DNA of 16,987 bases from Fibrobacter sp. UBA4375 (GTDB lineage: Bacteria; Fibrobacterota; Fibrobacteria; Fibrobacterales; Fibrobacteraceae): positions 23,278 through 40,264 of the forward strand of contig DGRZ01000052.1 of assembly GCA_002391195.1 (NCBI GenBank), given 5' to 3'. Position 1 is the first letter of the stretch. Each line of letters opens with the position of its first letter. Shown one piece after another: positions 13,936 through 16,987 of this stretch. The notes below the pieces were generated by a model. The model had not been told where the DNA came from and searched no databases. It worked only from the letters and a program-made list of their open reading frames with translations. A program made the translations under genes and the position numbers.

Positions 13936-14856
13936 ATGCGAGTATTCGTCACTGGCGGAACAGGATTTATCGGTCACTACGTAGTTCGTGCCCTTTTGGA
14001 GAAAGGTCACGAGGTGGTTATCGCTACAAGGCATCCTAACAAGGTGCCAAGCCTGCGTTCCCAGCCCAGTGTGAGTTTCGTAGAAGCCTCCCTGACCGAC
14101 TTTGACAAGCTTGCCAAGGGGCTGGAAGGCTGTGACGCCTGTATCCATATCGCTCTTGGCTGGGGCGAGACTCCCAGCACCATGCTGATGAACGACACCC
14201 GCGCTACCGTTTTCTTGCTGGAAAACGCCGCCAAGGCGGGCTGCAAGAAGTTTATCTATACCTCCAGTACGGCGGCCATGGGCGTGATGCGGCCCTCTAT
14301 GCGCGAAGTGACCAGCAACCTGCCTCTGGACCTGTACGGCGCCACCAAGGCGGCGGGGGAGGCCTACGTGCTCGGGTTCCGCAGGGGTTACGGAGAGCAG
14401 TTCCCCGAAGTTTCCATGAAGCGCAACATCATTCGTCCGGGCTATACCTTCGGTAATCCCGCGTTCCCCGACGGATGTTCCCAGCCGGACCGCCGTTTCT
14501 TTGAAATGGCCCGTGCCGTCAAGGAAGACAAGGACATTCATATCGTGAAAAACGACGGTACCCAGTTTATCCACGCAAGCCAGCAGGCCATGCTCTACAT
14601 GAACCTGCTGGAATCCGACAAGAACGAGGAAATCTACCTGGGGCTTGGAGACGTGTGGATTAGCTGGAAAGAAATCGCGGAACTGATGGTGGCGCAAAAG
14701 CCCGGCTGCAAGTCCAAGATTGTAGAAAAGGACCTAGGCTGGGACGACAATCCCATGCGTTTCGAGGTACAAAAAATCAAAGACCATTTTGGTCTGGTCT
14801 TTGATGCTCACGAATTCCTGGAAGGCCACGTGAAGTGGACCTATAGCCAAGTCTAG
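13936..14856 (+). CDS. NAD(P)-dependent epimerase/dehydratase (extended SDR)
   Basis: The 306-residue protein is an extended short-chain dehydrogenase. The Rossmann motif GGTGFIG is at 7-13 near the N-terminus. The active-site pair is Y134-x3-K138 (YGATK), preceded by the TSSTAA segment with the catalytic Ser at 110-111, and an IRPGYTFG motif follows at 166-173. Such enzymes oxidise, reduce or epimerise sugar nucleotides, dihydroflavonol-like compounds or other small molecules. The substrate cannot be told from sequence. It is cytoplasmic, with no signal peptide. ATG 13936 follows AAAGAGG with a 5-nt gap. The stop codon TAG is one base away from the stop codon of the convergent GTPase gene. 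Confidence 0.88.
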   Translation: MRVFVTGGTGFIGHYVVRALLEKGHEVVIATRHPNKVPSLRSQPSVSFVEASLTDFDKLAKGLEGCDACIHIALGWGETPSTMLMNDTRATVFLLENAAKAGCKKFIYTSSTAAMGVMRPSMREVTSNLPLDLYGATKAAGEAYVLGFRRGYGEQFPEVSMKRNIIRPGYTFGNPAFPDGCSQPDRRFFEMARAVKEDKDIHIVKNDGTQFIHASQQAMLYMNLLESDKNEEIYLGLGDVWISWKEIAELMVAQKPGCKSKIVEKDLGWDDNPMRFEVQKIKDHFGLVFDAHEFLEGHVKWTYSQV

Positions 14857-14868
14857 GCTATTCTTTTT
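14843..14868 (+). terminator. Terminator hairpin spanning two convergent stop codons
   Basis: ATAGCC (14843-14848) pairs with GGCTAT (14856-14861) around a 7-nt loop, followed by TCTTTTT (14862-14868). The hairpin includes the SDR stop codon and the T-run lies inside the coding end of the opposite GTPase gene. The 6-bp stem is modest. No T-run serves the minus strand. Confidence 0.5.
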
Positions 14869-16102
14869 CCAGGCAGTTGTCCATAGCGGCGATAATCTTT
14901 TTCTTGTCCATGTGCTGGCCGATAAAGACCAGGCGGTTGGTGCGGTCGCCGTATTTTTCGTCCCAGATGTTCTTGAGCTGCGGGTTTTCGCGCAGTAGCT
15001 GGTCTTGCACGGCCTTGCTTTCGGCGGCGAACCAGCGCCCGAAATTCTGGGCGGAGGCCTGCTTGCCCGCCTGCTCGAACAGGTAGCTCTCCGTCGGTTC
15101 GTCGCTAAACCACATGAGACCCTTGGTGCGGATGATGCAGCTGGGATAGTCATCCAGGAATTCCTCGAACTTTTTGCGGTTCACAGGCGGGCGGCGCTCG
15201 TAGACGAAGGTGCTGATGCCGTATTCGTCGCCATGCGGGTGGTCCTTGTCGTGGTGGTGGCCGCAATGGCAGACCCCGTGCTCGTGGTCGCAGTGGCTGT
15301 GGTCTTCTTCATCGTGGTCATCGTGATGGTGTTCATGCTCGTCATGGTCGTCGTCATCCATGTCGTTGTCCGTCTTGTTGAGCTCGATGGCCCAACGGCT
15401 GGACTCCGCCACCTTCTCGAAATCGAACAGCTTGGTGTCCAGGACTTCTTTCATGTCCACCTTGCCGAAGTTGGTCTCGATCATCTTGGCGGTGGGCTGC
15501 AAGGCCTTCACCACGGCCTTCACGTGTTCCAGGTCGCCCTTGGAAAGCATGTCCACCTTGTTCAAGATAACCGTATTGCAGAATTCGATCTGCTGGATTA
15601 AGAGGTTTGCGATGTCCTCTTCTTCAAGGTCCTTGTCCAAAAGTTTTTCGCCACCGCCGAACTCGTCGGCCAGGCGGAGCGCGTCCACCACGGCGGCGAT
15701 GTTGTCCAGGTGGCAGGCCAGACGCTGGCCGTTCTTGCCCTGCAGCTGGCTTCCGGCCATGCAGATGGTCTGGGCGATAGGTACCGGCTCGCAGATGCCG
15801 CTGGCTTCAATCAGTATGTAGTCGAACTTGCCCATCTCCAGGATTTCGGCAATCTGTTCCAGCAGGTCAGCTTTCAGGGAGCAGCAGATGCAACCGTTGC
15901 TGAGGGGAACTACCTTTCCGGAATCTTCCTTGGTGATGTTTCCGCCTTTCTCGATGAGGGTCTGGTCGATGTTCACCTCGCCGATATCGTTCACGATAAC
16001 GGCCACGTGGTAGCCCTGCTGGTTGTTGAGGATGTAGTTGAGAAGGGTGGTTTTCCCGGCTCCGAGGTAACCGGTGAGCAGCGTAATAGGTACTGATTTC
16101 AT
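14858..16102 (-). CDS. COG0523/CobW-family G3E GTPase with His-rich loop (putative metal chaperone)
   Basis: The 414-residue protein has the G3E GTPase layout. The P-loop GYLGAGKTT is at 11-19 and the family-defining metal motif CICC at 71-74. A DYILIEASG switch region lies at 94-102 and the guanine-specificity motif NKVD at 181-184. The CobW C-terminal domain runs from about 296 to 404. Between the domains, residues 247-291 form a very Asp/His-rich loop with 16 His and 3 Cys. This resembles metal-binding insertions in Zn/Ni/Co-handling members (for example HypB- and YjiA-like proteins). The role is probably cytosolic zinc or other metal delivery; the metal is not known. ATG 16102 is chosen because AAAGGA (plus 16109-16114) lies 6 nt upstream; an upstream TTG would translate that site. 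It follows rrf2 with a 57-nt gap. Confidence 0.92.
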   Translation of the reverse strand: MKSVPITLLTGYLGAGKTTLLNYILNNQQGYHVAVIVNDIGEVNIDQTLIEKGGNITKEDSGKVVPLSNGCICCSLKADLLEQIAEILEMGKFDYILIEASGICEPVPIAQTICMAGSQLQGKNGQRLACHLDNIAAVVDALRLADEFGGGEKLLDKDLEEEDIANLLIQQIEFCNTVILNKVDMLSKGDLEHVKAVVKALQPTAKMIETNFGKVDMKEVLDTKLFDFEKVAESSRWAIELNKTDNDMDDDDHDEHEHHHDDHDEEDHSHCDHEHGVCHCGHHHDKDHPHGDEYGISTFVYERRPPVNRKKFEEFLDDYPSCIIRTKGLMWFSDEPTESYLFEQAGKQASAQNFGRWFAAESKAVQDQLLRENPQLKNIWDEKYGDRTNRLVFIGQHMDKKKIIAAMDNCLEKE

Positions 16103-16127
16103 TTTGATTCCTTTGAATTGCAAGCGC

Positions 16128-16152
16128 CCACTGCTTATAGTGAAAACAGTGG
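16128..16152 (-). promoter_or_regulatory. Inverted repeat in the rrf2-cobW spacer
   Basis: CCACTG (16128-16133) and CAGTGG (16147-16152) form a 6-bp inverted repeat around 13 nt. It lies between the rrf2 stop and the GTPase ribosome binding site. There is no T-run, so it is not a clear terminator. It could be an mRNA hairpin or an operator for a dimeric regulator; it matches no operator I know. Confidence 0.3.
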
Positions 16153-16159
16153 AGCCTGC

Positions 16160-16618
16160 TTAAAGTTCACAGTTCCAGTCTTTTCCGATACCCGAAGTGC
16201 CGCGGACGTTTTGGGCCTTTTTTGCCAGCTGGTCCAGCTTGACGCTTCCCAGGTAATCGCGGATGACCCGGTCCAGTTCAGTCCACACGGGGAGCGTGAC
16301 GCAGATGGCGGCACGCTTGCAGGCGTTCTTCTTGTCGTCAAGGCAGGCCACGGGCGCAACCGATGTTTCCGTCTGGGAGAGTATATCCCAGACGCTACAT
16401 TTCTTGGGGTCGCATTTGAGCCTGTATCCGCCAGTTTTTCCGCGGGCACCTTCCAGGAAATTCCCGCGGACAAGTGTCCCGAGAATCCCTTCCAGGTACT
16501 TTTCGGAAATTTGCTGGTGGGTGGACAGGTCCTGGAGTTTCACGAATTCCCCCTCCTTGCGGGAGGCAAGGTCTATCATGACTCTCAAGGCGTACCGCCC
16601 CTTGGTGGAAATGCGCAT
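16160..16618 (-). CDS. Rrf2-family transcriptional regulator (IscR-like)
   Basis: The 152-residue protein starts MRISTKGRYALRVMIDLA, the classic Rrf2 opening. A winged helix-turn-helix follows: LSTHQQISEKYLEGIL as recognition region and RGKTGGYRL as wing. Three cysteines, C92, C100 and C106, lie where IscR/NsrR carry Fe-S cluster ligands. Their spacing here is C-x7-C-x5-C, while E. coli IscR has x5 and x5. Further cysteines are at 69, 74 and 150. It probably senses Fe-S, NO or redox state and acts as a dimer on DNA. ATG 16618 follows purC by 18 nt with no strong ribosome binding site, so translation may be coupled. Its targets could include the GTPase gene just downstream. Confidence 0.9.
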   Translation of the reverse strand: MRISTKGRYALRVMIDLASRKEGEFVKLQDLSTHQQISEKYLEGILGTLVRGNFLEGARGKTGGYRLKCDPKKCSVWDILSQTETSVAPVACLDDKKNACKRAAICVTLPVWTELDRVIRDYLGSVKLDQLAKKAQNVRGTSGIGKDWNCEL

Positions 16619-16636
16619 GGCTTGCGGCTCGGTTTG

Positions 16637-16987
16637 TTACAGTTCCGGTTGCTTGCCGGTGAGGCGCACGAAGATTTCTTCGTACTTCGCGAGCGTGTTC
16701 TTCACCACGTCTGCCGGAATTTCCGGACCCGGGTAGGTCTTGCCCCAGTCGAGAGTTTCGAGCCAGTCGCGAACGTACTGCTTGTCGAAACTTTCCTGGT
16801 TCTTGCCCACCTGATACTTGTCGGCCGGCCAGTAACGGCTGGAGTCCGGTGTGAGCACTTCGTCGATGAGGATGGTTTCGCCGTCGATTTCACCGAATTC
16901 GAACTTGGTGTCGGCGAGGATGATGCCCTTGCTTGCAGCGTAGTCGCGGGCCTTCGTGTAGATGTCCAAAGACATGTCGCGGAGTGT
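16637..16987 (-). CDS. purC: Phosphoribosylaminoimidazole-succinocarboxamide synthase (C-terminal part)
   Basis: The frame stays open to the right window edge, so the N-terminal part is missing; about 116 residues are visible. They match the C-terminal half of SAICAR synthetase: GIILADTKFEFG, then DEVLTPDSSRYWP and SFDKQYVRDWL. These are the signature segments of the longer, ATP-grasp-like PurC form. The enzyme joins aspartate to CAIR in purine biosynthesis in the cytoplasm. The gene ends 18 nt before rrf2 on the same strand, suggesting a purC-rrf2-GTPase transcript whose promoter lies outside the window. Confidence 0.95.
   Translation of the reverse strand, partial: TLRDMSLDIYTKARDYAASKGIILADTKFEFGEIDGETILIDEVLTPDSSRYWPADKYQVGKNQESFDKQYVRDWLETLDWGKTYPGPEIPADVVKNTLAKYEEIFVRLTGKQPEL

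Noticed and set aside
15005..15601. A 198-codon plus-strand frame antisense to the GTPase, with Val-rich runs
   Set aside because: The Val/Met-rich composition is the reverse complement of the Asp/His-rich loop codons; no ribosome binding site or family match is seen.

Overview
The window looks like chromosomal DNA of a fibre-degrading bacterium. Fibrobacter or a relative (Fibrobacterota) is my best guess, at moderate confidence. The clues are the end of a GH51/clan-A type glucanase-arabinofuranosidase at the left edge, tRNA genes without an encoded CCA end, an LplT-PlsC-Aas fusion, and a compact, moderately GC-rich layout with short intergenic spaces. No plasmid, phage, transposase or CRISPR signature is visible. 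This is core genome rather than an obvious island.

Layout, left to right. Positions 1-882 hold the 3' end of a secreted-type glycoside hydrolase. Positions 883-1130 carry no gene but are rich in structure: a perfect palindrome, a plus-strand terminator, a nested hairpin and a minus-strand terminator. A minus-strand block follows. A near-consensus promoter at 1531-1558 drives a 63-residue membrane protein, tRNA-Val(UAC) and tRNA-Asp(GUC) into the terminator at 1093-1123. Upstream of it lies an operon of a small coiled-coil lipoprotein, PhoH and the 7TM-HD protein PgpH (c-di-AMP phosphodiesterase family). Its promoter lies in the divergent spacer 5100-5179.

From 5180 to 14856 all genes point right: an M24 aminopeptidase P, a giant LplT-acyltransferase-acyl-ACP synthetase fusion (phospholipid repair), an unrecognised three-helix membrane protein with a pilin-like outer domain, thymidylate synthase, dihydrofolate reductase, an MgtC/DUF4010 membrane protein and an SDR epimerase. 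thyA and folA together close the dTMP-folate cycle. The SDR gene meets a convergent minus-strand operon with only 1 bp between stop codons. That operon reads purC (partial, right edge), an Rrf2-type Fe-S regulator, and a COG0523 GTPase with a histidine-rich metal-binding loop.

The most unusual signal is non-coding. Three successive intergenic spaces (6554-6634, 10111-10173, 11993-12076) are built almost wholly from 7-bp units. Forward copies start at or within the stop codon of the upstream gene, and inverted copies run back toward the next gene. Two sites share one unit family (roughly ARTTCRG); the third uses a different unit (roughly RTGTGNA) in the same layout. I see this as a family of heptad inverted-array elements whose architecture is kept while the unit sequence changes.
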